A stretch of 64,000 bases of DNA from Hyphomicrobiales bacterium (GTDB taxonomy: Bacteria > Pseudomonadota > Alphaproteobacteria > Rhizobiales > Rhizobiaceae). Under the pieces are notes generated by a model. The model was not told the origin of the DNA. It ran no database searches and saw only the letters and a list, made by a program, of their open reading frames with translations. The position numbers were made by a program, and so were the translations under genes. Of the stretch, positions 16,911 to 25,380 are shown in pieces. The stretch covers positions 1-64,000 of the forward strand of contig UCNE01000008.1 in NCBI GenBank assembly GCA_900473685.1, given 5' to 3'. The stretch's first letter is position 1. Each line of letters starts with the position of its first letter.

Positions 16911-17510
16911 ATGAAGCTCCATTTCCTCGCTTTTTCAATGGCTTGTTCTAGCATTTGCCGCCAATGGAGCCCAGGCCTACCCGCGGGCGAGCCCCATTGT
17001 GCCGGAGGAGCCGTGAATGGGATCGATCGGATTGTAATGAAACCGTAGCGGTTTCTGATGGCGTCGAATCTCCTGTTCCCTGTTCGATGCGCCGCAGGCA
17101 AATCGAACCCGCGCAACGCGCGGAATCAGATGTTCCCCATCCCGATAGCTCAAGTCACGCCGGCGCGCGCAGAAGAGGGCATCCGTAGGACCGCAACGGA
17201 GTGAAGGACGCTGCGGCGTTGCCGAAGTGAGCACGCTGGTAGGTTCTTCGGTTCGGGCAAACCGTCAAAACGGGATGATGTGCAGGTCAGCCAAAGCAGA
17301 GAAAGGCGCTGTACGGACCTCTATAAGGCTCGTTTCGGCGAGGAATTCGGCAAAGTCGCCAGCATGGCCTTTCGACGCGGCAATTCGCGTCCAGGGGGAT
17401 GAGCATATCGGAGCGACCAGCATAGTGGTCTCCGGGACGGAGAGGGCGCGGGAATTCGCGCATGGAGTTTCGGAGGGAACGTCAGCCGCAGGAGCGTCAG
17501 CATCGCGCCG
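16911..17510. other. 600 bp without a supported gene
   Basis: Between the 79-aa gene and the acidic protein gene. Several short frames are open on both strands, but none has a good start signal or a convincing protein pattern. The longest (16977-17234, minus strand, 85 codons) is Arg-rich and looks like a by-product of GC bias. I see no clear hairpin or repeat; this may be a promoter/leader region for the leftward genes or decayed sequence. Confidence 0.4.
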
Positions 17511-17801
17511 CTAATGGCGGGACGCGGGACCGACTGACGCCGAAACCGCATTCCTGATGTCCGGGCGCGGCACGCGGCCTTCCTCCTCGGCGATCCATGC
17601 ATCGTGCGACTCCAATGCCGCCAGGTCGTCATCATCGTACCCGGAGACATTCATGTCGTCCCACACGGCATCGTGTTCGACATCAGGCTCAGCATATGCC
17701 CCTCCATACTCGGCGAGGCGGATATCCTCATCCTTATCGTCGGGATGTGTGGATGCGGTGGCTATTTCGGTACTGGCGTATGTGTCCGTCCTATATAACA
17801 T
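17511..17801 (-). CDS. Small acidic unknown protein downstream of Rep (96 aa)
   Basis: A strongly acidic 96-residue protein (MNVSGYDDDDLAALESHDAW in the middle, many Asp/Glu). Its ATG follows the rep stop by 11 bp on the same strand, so it is probably co-transcribed with rep. No family recognised and no Shine-Dalgarno of note. Acidic proteins of this size on mobile elements can be DNA mimics or replication-control proteins, but nothing here proves that. Confidence 0.5.
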   Translation of the reverse strand: MLYRTDTYASTEIATASTHPDDKDEDIRLAEYGGAYAEPDVEHDAVWDDMNVSGYDDDDLAALESHDAWIAEEEGRVPRPDIRNAVSASVGPASRH

Positions 17802-17812
17802 AACAGCGTCTT

Positions 17813-19645
17813 TTACACTGCGTTCGGCGAGCGCCGCCTGAAGGTCGTCGTAGCGGTTGTGGACGGTCTGACGGGAAGACCGGCCTCCTTCGCCAGGGCC
17901 GATTTCGACGGTACGCCATCGACGACAAGCCGATCCCAGGCTTCGATGAGATGCCCGAGCGTCTTGTCGGCGCGGACCTGTGCCGAATATTGTCCGGCAA
18001 CGGCCTGACGAGCCTTGGTGCCTCGGATTTCCTCGACGATGTGTCCGAGCCGGCCGCGCGTCTGAAGTCCCGCCCTGGAAACCTTGTTCGGGTTCCAGGT
18101 CTCAACGGACCAGGTCGCAACCTTGTGTCGAGTATATTCCATCGAGCTCGGCCGCATGCCGTCGCACGTCACGAGGGTCGAAAGTGCTTCTTGCAGACGG
18201 TCGATGAGAAGGCCGTAATCGCCAGTGGCGAACGCATCGACATAAACAGGATCGCTCTCTTCCAGCCAGCGCACCATCACGCCGCGCGCGGCATCGAGGC
18301 AGCCGTTGATATACTCATTCGAGCACTTGAACGTCTCGCCCGTGACCGTTGCCACGGACTGGCGGATAAGCTTTACCCGGTTCAGCCCTCTTTTCAAGCA
18401 TGACGCGTGCTCGGCAAGCGTCGGCCATTCGTCCGTTGGGCATTCGGTATGATAGAGCGGCGACAACGGGTTCTTGACCAGTTGCGACGTGGCCGGCGCT
18501 TGCGGATCGGCTCCAAGGTCGGCGAGCGCGTGGCACAGGCCGTAGTAGACAGACTTGAACAGACGAAGGTGTTTGTTGTCGACGTTGAGCACGCCGCTGT
18601 CGATCGGCAGAAGCCAGATCAGGTGCGGTCTGATGAGGCGGCCGTCTGCCGTCTTGATGCCGACGATGAAGTTCGGCAGGGACCTGATTTTCCGCTTCTC
18701 GACCTTGTTGCGCAGCTTCTTCATCAGATGCTTGACGCTCCGCCAGGTCAGGTCGGTATCGAGGCGAAGAAAGCCGAGCAGCTTCTTGTTGCCCTCGACG
18801 GTCGGGGCATCGAGACCGATGACCTTGTGGCGCGCCGGTTCAAGAACACGCATGTTTATGTCCTGGACATCGGCATCGCCAACGATCTCCTGGACCTTTT
18901 CTTCGCTCATCTCGATGCCGTGTTCGGTGAGCATCCATTCTGGAACGCCGTCCGTGCGCGCTGCGGCAACCTGGATTTCCAGGTTGTTATAGCTTCCGCG
19001 ATGCCAGCAGACGCGCATGCTACGCGAACGATGGACTAGAGCGGGCCAGCGAAGCGCCGAGCGGGTGCCGAGCGCTTCCGACTTGAAGCCTTCGTATTCC
19101 AGCCCCTGCGGCACGAGATGCCCGGAAAGCACGACATCCTGTCGAAGGCGGAAGCCGACATCGATCCGATCGCGCCGATCGGCAGCATACTCCATGAAGA
19201 CTTCGCGCCCACGCCCGTCGATCTTCGGGTCATACGGCATCGTCGGAATGTAAGCGGGGCGATTGGCGATACGCTTGTAGTATCCGACAAGCTCGCCCTT
19301 GACCTTCTTTGTGGCGGGCTCATAGCGCCAGCGCGGCGGAAGACGCCCGCCATGGACTTCGATCATCGCCGTCTGGGCGGCGAGGCGTTCCGAAAGTGAT
19401 TGAAGGCTGGCAAGGCGTGAGGCCTGGGCGCTCCGCCGGCGGGCGGCCTTCTGGCGCTTCGCCTTCTCAGCCTCTTCCAGCCAGCCGGTGTATTTACGTT
19501 CCTGCTCGCGACTGGTGAGTTCAGCATCGGCAAGGTGGGGATTGCGGGTGAAATCCTTGCCGTCGCTGGCGCTGTCAACATTTTTGACTGAGGGGGCAGG
19601 CTGTGGCGTCGTTCGGGTCGGGATATGTCCCGACCGGCGGCTCAC
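17813..19645 (-). CDS. Plasmid replication initiator with primase-like (AEP) core
   Basis: A 610-residue protein. The middle part has the layout of plasmid replicases of the archaeo-eukaryotic primase type: a HLIWLL strand (RPHLIWLLPIDSG), then about 45 residues later the LVKNPLSPLYHTE segment that resembles the 'KNP' box of ColE2/pSSI-type Rep proteins. The N-terminal 150 residues are charged with a coiled-coil look. The C-terminus ends in a helix-turn-helix-like stretch (SKSALAKEAGLPVRP) that may bind the origin. The GTG start at 19645 has no clear Shine-Dalgarno and is uncertain. With MobC and relaxase it suggests that 12.6-19.7 kb was a mobilizable plasmid. The alternative is a phage-type primase. 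Confidence 0.6.
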   Translation of the reverse strand: MSRRSGHIPTRTTPQPAPSVKNVDSASDGKDFTRNPHLADAELTSREQERKYTGWLEEAEKAKRQKAARRRSAQASRLASLQSLSERLAAQTAMIEVHGGRLPPRWRYEPATKKVKGELVGYYKRIANRPAYIPTMPYDPKIDGRGREVFMEYAADRRDRIDVGFRLRQDVVLSGHLVPQGLEYEGFKSEALGTRSALRWPALVHRSRSMRVCWHRGSYNNLEIQVAAARTDGVPEWMLTEHGIEMSEEKVQEIVGDADVQDINMRVLEPARHKVIGLDAPTVEGNKKLLGFLRLDTDLTWRSVKHLMKKLRNKVEKRKIRSLPNFIVGIKTADGRLIRPHLIWLLPIDSGVLNVDNKHLRLFKSVYYGLCHALADLGADPQAPATSQLVKNPLSPLYHTECPTDEWPTLAEHASCLKRGLNRVKLIRQSVATVTGETFKCSNEYINGCLDAARGVMVRWLEESDPVYVDAFATGDYGLLIDRLQEALSTLVTCDGMRPSSMEYTRHKVATWSVETWNPNKVSRAGLQTRGRLGHIVEEIRGTKARQAVAGQYSAQVRADKTLGHLIEAWDRLVVDGVPSKSALAKEAGLPVRPSTTATTTFRRRSPNAV

Positions 19646-19710
19646 CGATTACGGTGGTGGGGCTTTACTACAATCGTGCCAGCGGCGATGATCATGACGT
19701 ACTCCAGAAA

Positions 19711-19752
19711 GACACCGCGGAGGGTTCCAGCCCGTTGATGCGGTGTCTTTTT
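19711..19752. terminator. Terminator-like hairpin upstream of rep
   Basis: An 8-bp perfect stem (GACACCGC at 19711-19718, GCGGTGTC at 19740-19747) with a 21-nt loop, followed by T on the + strand and preceded by A, so it can act in both directions. It has nearly the same stem as the hairpin at 1179-1214. Confidence 0.6.
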
Positions 19753-20220
19753 ATGGTCTGGTCTGGCCACGTCGACGTCAAGCGCCGAAAATATCATCCT
19801 CTTTTTCACTTCGCCGAAACGTCGCGCGTCGATTCTTGATGCAGCGCTCTCTCGATCAGCGAACTTGATGCGATTGGTCACGAGAATGGAACAGGCAAGA
19901 GACTAGAACAGGGTACGACAGTGTGGACGACTGCGACTACCTCGGGTGACGTGCGGGATCGCGAGCTCGTCAAGAGTGACGGGGTCTGTTGGGAGCCAGG
20001 GCACAGTTGCCCCGAACTTGTTGTCGCTTCGGCTCGTCGTCAGTTTCCTGTAGCTTGGCTGGCTATTTCGGCATCTCGCGCGCCATTACCTACGACATAA
20101 GCGCTACCGCCAGGAGCGGCGAAGCGCTAACAACGTGGCGACCCGGTGGCGACCCGCACGATCGCCTGCTATGCAAGCTCAATGCCTATCAGAAAATTCT
20201 CAATCAATCCAAAGGGATAG
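19753..20220. other. Gene-poor junction between the island and tRNA-Thr
   Basis: About 470 bp between the hairpin before rep and the tRNA-Thr 3' end. No supported gene. An integrase would be expected here if the island were an intact tRNA-integrated element, and none is present. The + strand frame that runs into the tRNA is only a translation of the tRNA complement. Confidence 0.55.
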
Positions 20221-20296
20221 TGGTGCCGCTTGCAGGACTCGAACCTGCGACCCCATCATTACGAATGATGTGCTCTACCACCTGAGCTAAAGCGGC
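20221..20296 (-). tRNA. tRNA-Thr (anticodon CGU)
   Basis: The minus strand folds into a complete cloverleaf: acceptor stem GCCGCTT/AAGCGGC, D arm with TAGCTCAGG, anticodon loop TTCGTAA (anticodon CGU, reads ACG), T arm GGTTCGAGTCC, and an encoded CCA. Its 3' end faces the accessory island, the usual geometry for an integrated element. Confidence 0.95.
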
Positions 20297-20420
20297 CAGC
20301 ATGCGTTGCGCAGGTGCTGCGAAACGATGTGTGAGGGGCTGATACCTGCAAACGGATGCGATTTCAAGCCATCAGTTTTGAGAACGGGAAAAAAGCTGCC
20401 AGCAACCCGAGGGTCACCTT

Positions 20421-21380
20421 CTATAGCGCCAATTTTTGTCTTGCCGCGGCATATTCCAGGGTTAGCCGGTCGACCAGGCTGGCGGTGGGGGCGATTTCCG
20501 TGACGGCGCCGATACCCTGGCCGCAGCCCCAGATGTCTTTCCAGGCCTTGGCGCCCGACGTGGCCGTCTCGAAATCCATCTTGGAAGGATCGGCTTCCGG
20601 CAGGTGGTCGGGGTCCATGCCGGCAGCGGCAATCGACGGCTTGAGATAGTTGCCGTGAATGCCGGTGAAGAAGTTGGAATAGACGATATCGCTAGCGCTG
20701 CTGTCGACGATCATCTGCTTGTAGGCGTCGCTGGCGCGCGCTTCGGTCGTGGCGATGAACGGCGAGCCGATATAGGCCATGTCGGCGCCCATTGCCTGCG
20801 CGGCCAGAACCGCGCCACCGGTCGATATCGCGCCGGACAAAAGCAGGGGGCCGTCAAACCACGTGCGGATCTCCTGAATGAGGGCAAAGGGCGACAGAGT
20901 GCCGGCATGGCCGCCGGCACCGGCCGCAACCGCGATCAGTCCGTCGGCGCCCTTGCGGATTGCCGAGTTGGCGTGGCGGTTGTTGATCACGTCATGCAGC
21001 ACGATGCCGCCATAGGAATGGATCGCGGCATTGACCTCGGGCACGGCGCCAAGCGAGGAAATGACGATCGGCACCTTGTATTTGACGCAGAGCATCAGGT
21101 CATGCTCGAGCCGTTTGTTGGATTTGTGGACGATCTGATTGACCGCGAAGGGGGCTGCCGGCCTGCCGGGGTTGCGGGAATTGTAAGCGGCGAGATCCTC
21201 GGTGATCTCGGCCAGCCACTCATCCAGCTGTGCCTCCGGCCGTGCGTTCAAGGCCGGGAAAGAGCCGACGACACCAGCCTTGCACTGGGCAAGCGTCAGC
21301 GCCGGATGCGAGATGATGAAGAGCGGCGCTGCAACGACCGGCAGGCGCGTCGTGCCGTTAAGAATGGCTGGCAAGGACAA
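20421..21380 (-). CDS. Nitronate monooxygenase (2-nitropropane dioxygenase family)
   Basis: FMN-dependent nitronate monooxygenase, which oxidises alkyl nitronates to carbonyl compounds and nitrite and so detoxifies propionate 3-nitronate. The TIM-barrel signatures are visible: VVAAPLFIISHP near the N-terminus (FMN loop), the VIVDNV-like GGIVLHDVINNRHAN region, the AAGAGGHAG glycine-rich FMN phosphate loop with the catalytic-site His, and GAISTGGAVLAAQAMGADMAYIGSPF in two parts for the phosphate-binding end. At 319 residues it has a normal length. The start lies just after an inverted-repeat operator candidate (21405-21420), suggesting regulation by a TetR/MerR-type fatty-acid or branched-chain regulator. 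Confidence 0.88.
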   Translation of the reverse strand: MSLPAILNGTTRLPVVAAPLFIISHPALTLAQCKAGVVGSFPALNARPEAQLDEWLAEITEDLAAYNSRNPGRPAAPFAVNQIVHKSNKRLEHDLMLCVKYKVPIVISSLGAVPEVNAAIHSYGGIVLHDVINNRHANSAIRKGADGLIAVAAGAGGHAGTLSPFALIQEIRTWFDGPLLLSGAISTGGAVLAAQAMGADMAYIGSPFIATTEARASDAYKQMIVDSSASDIVYSNFFTGIHGNYLKPSIAAAGMDPDHLPEADPSKMDFETATSGAKAWKDIWGCGQGIGAVTEIAPTASLVDRLTLEYAAARQKLAL

Positions 21381-21404
21381 GGTTCACTCCCGGTTTGTTA
21401 TTTG

Positions 21405-21420
21405 ACGTTTCCGTAAACGT
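21405..21420. promoter_or_regulatory. Inverted repeat upstream of nitronate monooxygenase
   Basis: ACGTTT-CCGT-AAACGT, a perfect 6-bp inverted repeat with a 4-bp spacer, centred about 32 bp before the start codon. It resembles sites of LiuR/FadR-type regulators of acyl and branched-chain degradation genes in proteobacteria. The regulator is not identified. Confidence 0.5.
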
Positions 21421-21750
21421 AAGAACTTTAGCAGCGGGCGTGTGTTTTGCAAGGCCGATTGTCGTGGCTGCGACCTATGATCCGGTCGAAACCACCGGGT
21501 TTTCCCCGGCGCTGACGGTCCGTTTGACGCGCAAGGCTTGCAGATCGCAGCGTCAACCGTTACCCAATTGTTAACGCATTCAAAAGCGTACCGGGTTTTT
21601 AGGCAACGCCGGGCCGCCAGAATGGATTGATTGCAGGGGCTATCGTTGGCCCCGCATGGTTTCTGGGCGATAGTGCCCGTCCGCCTCGGATGTCGATGCG
21701 GATGGTATGCCAAGCAAGGCCGCTGATGCCCGCACCAAAAAGGATAAAGA

Positions 21751-22893
21751 GTGAGCGGACTGGAAACTGCTATCAGACAGGCGCTGGAACGCTCCGAGAG
21801 GGCGAATTCCGAAACGCGTGCGCGCATCTATCAATCGGCACGCAACGCGCTTGAAGCCGGCCTCAGAAAGCAGGACGTACACGATCCCGACGTGATAGCC
21901 CAGCAGCGCCACCGGCTCGAAGGCGTTATCCACGCCATCGAATTGGAGGAGCGCGCCAGCCTGAAAGCTGCGGCATCTGTGCCGCCACCGGTCCAGATTG
22001 AAACCCGCAGCGCCCCGGTTCCATCGGCGGAGCTGGATCACGACATCCACATGCCATCCGAACGGCATGAGGACCGGGCCGATAGCCCAGTCGCCGATGG
22101 CGGCCTTGCGGGCCTGCGCCCGGAGCGTCGCGACGGACCGCGTGCTGCCGAAACGGCACCCATGGCCGAGCCGGTTGCCGGCAAGCGCGGCAAGGCTGCA
22201 AAGGCTGAAGCGGCAGCAGCAAAGCCCCGGCGGCGCAAGCGCGGCAGTTTTCTTTCCTTCGTCATGGTCATCACAACGCTGGTCGCAGCGGTCGTGATGG
22301 GCGCCTGGTGGGTCGAAACCAGCGGGCTTTTGAAAACGGCAGCCGAGCGCGATACCAGTGTCGCCAATCCGCCTTCGAGGGTGCAGTCCGAGGATTTTGA
22401 TGGCGCAGCGGGCCTCAAGACGCTTGGACCGCAAGCGGGCTTTTCCGGCGATTGGGTTGATGTCTTCACGCCCGCCGATACAGGCAATGTCAAGGCGGAC
22501 AGCCGGGCTGCGGCCGATCCCGTCAGCGACGAGCGCGGGCAGCGCCTGCGGATCACCTCGGCGACGGCGGATGCCGACGGCAACGTGTCGATCGAGATTC
22601 CGGTTTCGGTGCTCGAGCAGATTTCCGGCAAGACATCGACGGTGGCACTCAGCGTCCAGGCCGATGCCGGCAAGCAGACGCAGTTCTCAGTCGAATGCGA
22701 TTTCTCCTCGCTCGGCGATTGCGGCCGTCACCGCTTTACGGTGAACGACGAAAAGAACGACATGCTGTTCCAGGTGACGTTCGATCGCAGCCTTGCGCCG
22801 AGCTCACCCGGGCATATCCTGATCAACAGTGATGTCACGGGTGCCGGCAATAGCCTCAACGTCTATGCGGTGCGGGTGCTTCCCGGCCAATAG
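21751..22893 (+). CDS. Conserved-type membrane-anchored protein of unknown function (380 aa)
   Basis: I do not recognise a named family. Residues 1-60 are helical and charged (SERANSETRARIYQSARNAL) and resemble a short cytoplasmic domain found in rhizobial proteins. A disordered Ala/Pro/Arg-rich linker follows to about residue 165. A single membrane segment (SFLSFVMVITTLVAAVVMGA, about 168-187) precedes a C-terminal periplasmic domain of about 190 residues rich in Asp/Ser/Val with a beta-sandwich look. Two Cys near the end (VECDFSSLGDCG) could form a disulfide. The topology (cytoplasmic N-terminus, periplasmic C-terminus) suggests an envelope sensor or scaffold. It stands alone, convergent with ppk2. 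Confidence 0.7.
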   Translation: MSGLETAIRQALERSERANSETRARIYQSARNALEAGLRKQDVHDPDVIAQQRHRLEGVIHAIELEERASLKAAASVPPPVQIETRSAPVPSAELDHDIHMPSERHEDRADSPVADGGLAGLRPERRDGPRAAETAPMAEPVAGKRGKAAKAEAAAAKPRRRKRGSFLSFVMVITTLVAAVVMGAWWVETSGLLKTAAERDTSVANPPSRVQSEDFDGAAGLKTLGPQAGFSGDWVDVFTPADTGNVKADSRAAADPVSDERGQRLRITSATADADGNVSIEIPVSVLEQISGKTSTVALSVQADAGKQTQFSVECDFSSLGDCGRHRFTVNDEKNDMLFQVTFDRSLAPSSPGHILINSDVTGAGNSLNVYAVRVLPGQ

Positions 22894-22915
22894 GATTTCC
22901 GGGTAAGCGCCGCGG

Positions 22916-23797
22916 CTATTTCACAAAGCCGTGGCCGAAGCCGAGAATCTTGTCGTCGATCTTGCCGATCGCCTTCTCGTCCTTGCCGTCATAATCCGCC
23001 GAATTCAGAAGGTGGCGGATCAGATTGAGATGCGCGCGCTTCTTGTCGTTGGCGCGAACGACGACCCACGGCGCATGGTCGGTATGCGTTTCCCGCAGCA
23101 TCGTGTCGCGGGCCTCGGTGTAGTCGTCCCACTTGGTCAGCGCCGCAATATCCATCGGCGAAAGCTTCCAGACCTTCAACGGATCGTGACGGCGGTCGTG
23201 AAACCGTTTCAGCTGCATTTCCCGGCCGATATCCAGCCAGAACTTGAAGAAATGGATGTCATCGCCGGTGATCAGCTTCTCCAGCCGGGGTGTCTGGTTC
23301 AGGAATTTCTTGTGCTGATCCGGCGTGCAAAAGCCCATCACCGGCTCGACGCCGGCCCGGTTGTACCAGGAACGGTCGAACATCACGAATTCACCGGCTG
23401 TCGGGAAATGCGAGATGTAGCGCTGGTAGTACCACTGTCCCTGTTCCGTCTCTGTGGGTTTGGGCAGGGCAACGACGCGGGCGGAGCGGGGATTGATATA
23501 AGAGCGGATGGCATAGATGGAGCCGCCCTTGCCGGCCGCATCGCGTCCCTCGAACAGGGCGACCACCCGCTTGCCGGTCGCTTGCAGCCAGAACTGGACC
23601 TTCACCAGCTCGATCTGCAGCTTTTCCAGAAGATCGTCATATTCGTCGCTGTCGAATTTCTTCTCGTAAGGATAGTCGCCGGAAGCCAGCGCCTTGTCGT
23701 CGATCCAGTCTGGCAGCTTCGGATTGTCGATGTCGAAAACCCGCTCCTTGCCATTGATCACGAGTTCGACCGGCTTGTTTTTTTCCATGTCCATCAT
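22916..23797 (-). CDS. ppk2: Polyphosphate kinase 2
   Basis: PPK2 transfers phosphate between polyphosphate and nucleoside diphosphates, linking polyphosphate stores to GTP/ATP. Walker A is [13 protein letters not shown] (near residue 86), the lid and Walker B region contains [19 protein letters not shown], and the [12 protein letters not shown] and [18 protein letters not shown] segments are typical of class I PPK2. I chose the ATG at 23797 with an upstream GCGAGGG; a further in-frame ATG follows immediately and a longer frame from 23857 has no signal. It is divergent from phoR, so phosphate sensing and polyphosphate metabolism are neighbours. It may belong to the Pho regulon, but I see only a weak match to a Pho box in the shared region. 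Confidence 0.93.
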   Translation of the reverse strand: MMDMEKNKPVELVINGKERVFDIDNPKLPDWIDDKALASGDYPYEKKFDSDEYDDLLEKLQIELVKVQFWLQATGKRVVALFEGRDAAGKGGSIYAIRSYINPRSARVVALPKPTETEQGQWYYQRYISHFPTAGEFVMFDRSWYNRAGVEPVMGFCTPDQHKKFLNQTPRLEKLITGDDIHFFKFWLDIGREMQLKRFHDRRHDPLKVWKLSPMDIAALTKWDDYTEARDTMLRETHTDHAPWVVVRANDKKRAHLNLIRHLLNSADYDGKDEKAIGKIDDKILGFGHGFVK

Positions 23798-23920
23798 GAT
23801 GTGCCCTCGCAGGATATTGTTGCGGCCGGCCGCCGATTTCACGGGAGGAGGCCACAATTACATTGCGAATTCAAGCATGCCGTGAAAATCATGTCATGAA
23901 CCTCCGCTATCACCGGTCAA

Positions 23921-25186
23921 TTGCACCGTGCACGTGAGAAAATCTTGGAAGATACAAACAACGTCTGGGACCGACTGAAGGAAACAGCCAAGTCGGAGAA
24001 ATGGGTCATCGGCCTGTCCGTTGCCGCTGCCGCAGGTCTCATCCTTTCCGGTATTCATACGGGAGCGGTGCTGCTGTTCTGGCTGGTCTGGATGATCGTC
24101 CTGTTCAATCGTTATTCAGATCCCAAGCCGCCGATTCCGGTTGCCGTGCCGTCCGTGGTGGAAGAGACCGATCTCGACATGCTGGCGGCGGGCTTCAATG
24201 CGCTCGATACGCCGATTTTGGTGGTTACGCCCGACGAGACGGTCCTGTTGCAAAATCAGGCGGCGGAAAAAACCTTCGGTACCATCCCGCCAAACACGGA
24301 CCTTTCGGCGCGGGTGCGTTCACCCGGCATCCTCGATATGGTTCGCGAGACCATCGCCACCGGCAAGATCAACCAGATCGAACATTCGGAACGCTTGCCG
24401 TCGGAGGCGGTCTATATCGTCCGGGTCGCACCAGCCGAGATCGGCCAACGGACGGACGAGCGGCTTTATGTCCTGTCCTACCGGGATATTTCCCAGGCGC
24501 GGCGGATCGACCGGATGCGGTCCGATTTCGTCGCCAATGCAAGCCATGAGCTGAGAACGCCGCTCGCCTCGCTACGCGGTTTTATCGAGACGCTCCAAGG
24601 GCCTGCACGCAACGACCAGAAGGCGCATGAGAAATTTCTCGGCATCATGCACGAGCAGGCGACGCGGATGAGCCGGCTGGTCGATGACCTCCTGTCTCTG
24701 TCGCGGCTGGAACTCAAATCCCATATCGCGCCGGATGAAGCGATCAACCTGGCGCCGCTGCTTGGCCATGTCCGTGATGCGCTAGCGCCGCTGGCCGAAG
24801 ACGTCGGCGTCGAGATTTCTCTGATCGTGCCGGATGATCCGGTGATCGTGCAGGGTGACCGTGACGAGCTGACGGAAGTCTTTGAGAACCTGATCGAAAA
24901 TGCCTGCAAATATGGCCAGGAGGGCAAAAAGGTCGAGGTCACGCTCTCCGGCGGCGGTGATGCTCCGGCAGAGGTTTCCGTTCAAGATCATGGGCCTGGC
25001 ATTCCTGCCGAGCACGTTCCGCGTATTACCGAACGATTCTACCGGGTGAATGTCGAGGCCAGCCGGTCGAAAAAAGGCACTGGCCTCGGGCTTGCCATCG
25101 TCAAGCATATCCTCACCCGGCATCGCGCCAGGCTGCTGGTTCATTCCGAAGTCGGCAAGGGCACGGTGTTTACCGTGAGGTTTTGA
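23921..25186 (+). CDS. phoR: Phosphate regulon sensor histidine kinase PhoR
   Basis: Membrane histidine kinase that phosphorylates PhoB when phosphate is low. A hydrophobic hairpin at about residues 28-63 gives the membrane anchor, with no large periplasmic domain, as in PhoR. A PAS-like domain follows (LDTPILVVTPDETVLLQNQA), then HisKA with the H box FVANASHELRTPLASL (phospho-acceptor His) and the HATPase domain with N box (ENLIENACKYG), G1 (VQDHGPGIP) and G2 (KGTGLGLAIV). The TTG start at 23921 has no Shine-Dalgarno. A TTG at 23945 or another start is possible. It lies 195 bp before pstS. Confidence 0.93.
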   Translation: MHRAREKILEDTNNVWDRLKETAKSEKWVIGLSVAAAAGLILSGIHTGAVLLFWLVWMIVLFNRYSDPKPPIPVAVPSVVEETDLDMLAAGFNALDTPILVVTPDETVLLQNQAAEKTFGTIPPNTDLSARVRSPGILDMVRETIATGKINQIEHSERLPSEAVYIVRVAPAEIGQRTDERLYVLSYRDISQARRIDRMRSDFVANASHELRTPLASLRGFIETLQGPARNDQKAHEKFLGIMHEQATRMSRLVDDLLSLSRLELKSHIAPDEAINLAPLLGHVRDALAPLAEDVGVEISLIVPDDPVIVQGDRDELTEVFENLIENACKYGQEGKKVEVTLSGGGDAPAEVSVQDHGPGIPAEHVPRITERFYRVNVEASRSKKGTGLGLAIVKHILTRHRARLLVHSEVGKGTVFTVRF

Positions 25187-25247
25187 CACAAACCTGTCGC
25201 CGAGAATGTCATTTTAAGAAAATAGTCAATTATTTCAGTCAATTGGT

Positions 25248-25280
25248 CTGTCACAAATGTTTCGTCAAGTTGACATAAAA
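25248..25280 (+). promoter_or_regulatory. Pho box (PhoB binding site) upstream of pstS
   Basis: Three 7-bp direct repeats at an 11-bp period: CTGTCAC-AAAT, GTTTCGT-CAAG, TTGACAT-AAAA. This matches the Pho box pattern (CTGTCAT, 4-bp A/T spacer, repeated) with the outer copies the closest. It lies about 100 bp before the pstS start and can activate the pst operon under phosphate limitation. The TTGACAT copy could double as a -35 element. Confidence 0.75.
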
Positions 25281-25380
25281 GGTGTGGGCATCGGGCGCTA
25301 ACTAGGGCGGCCGATCGACACGGCGACAGCGAGCGCTGGTGAAAAGCGCACCCACACAAGCCCATTATGGGAGAATTCTG

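Noticed and set aside
16977-17234. 85-codon minus-strand frame
   Set aside because: Arg/Cys/His-rich, with no start signal. It looks like chance openness in GC-rich DNA.
19989-20285. 98-codon frame ending in VVPLAGLEPATPSLRMMCSTT
   Set aside because: Its end is the translation of the tRNA-Thr complement, a known annotation artefact.
25201-25247. Further Pho boxes upstream of the main one
   Set aside because: TGTCAT and AGTCAAT half-matches exist but are not at the 11-bp period required for a Pho box.
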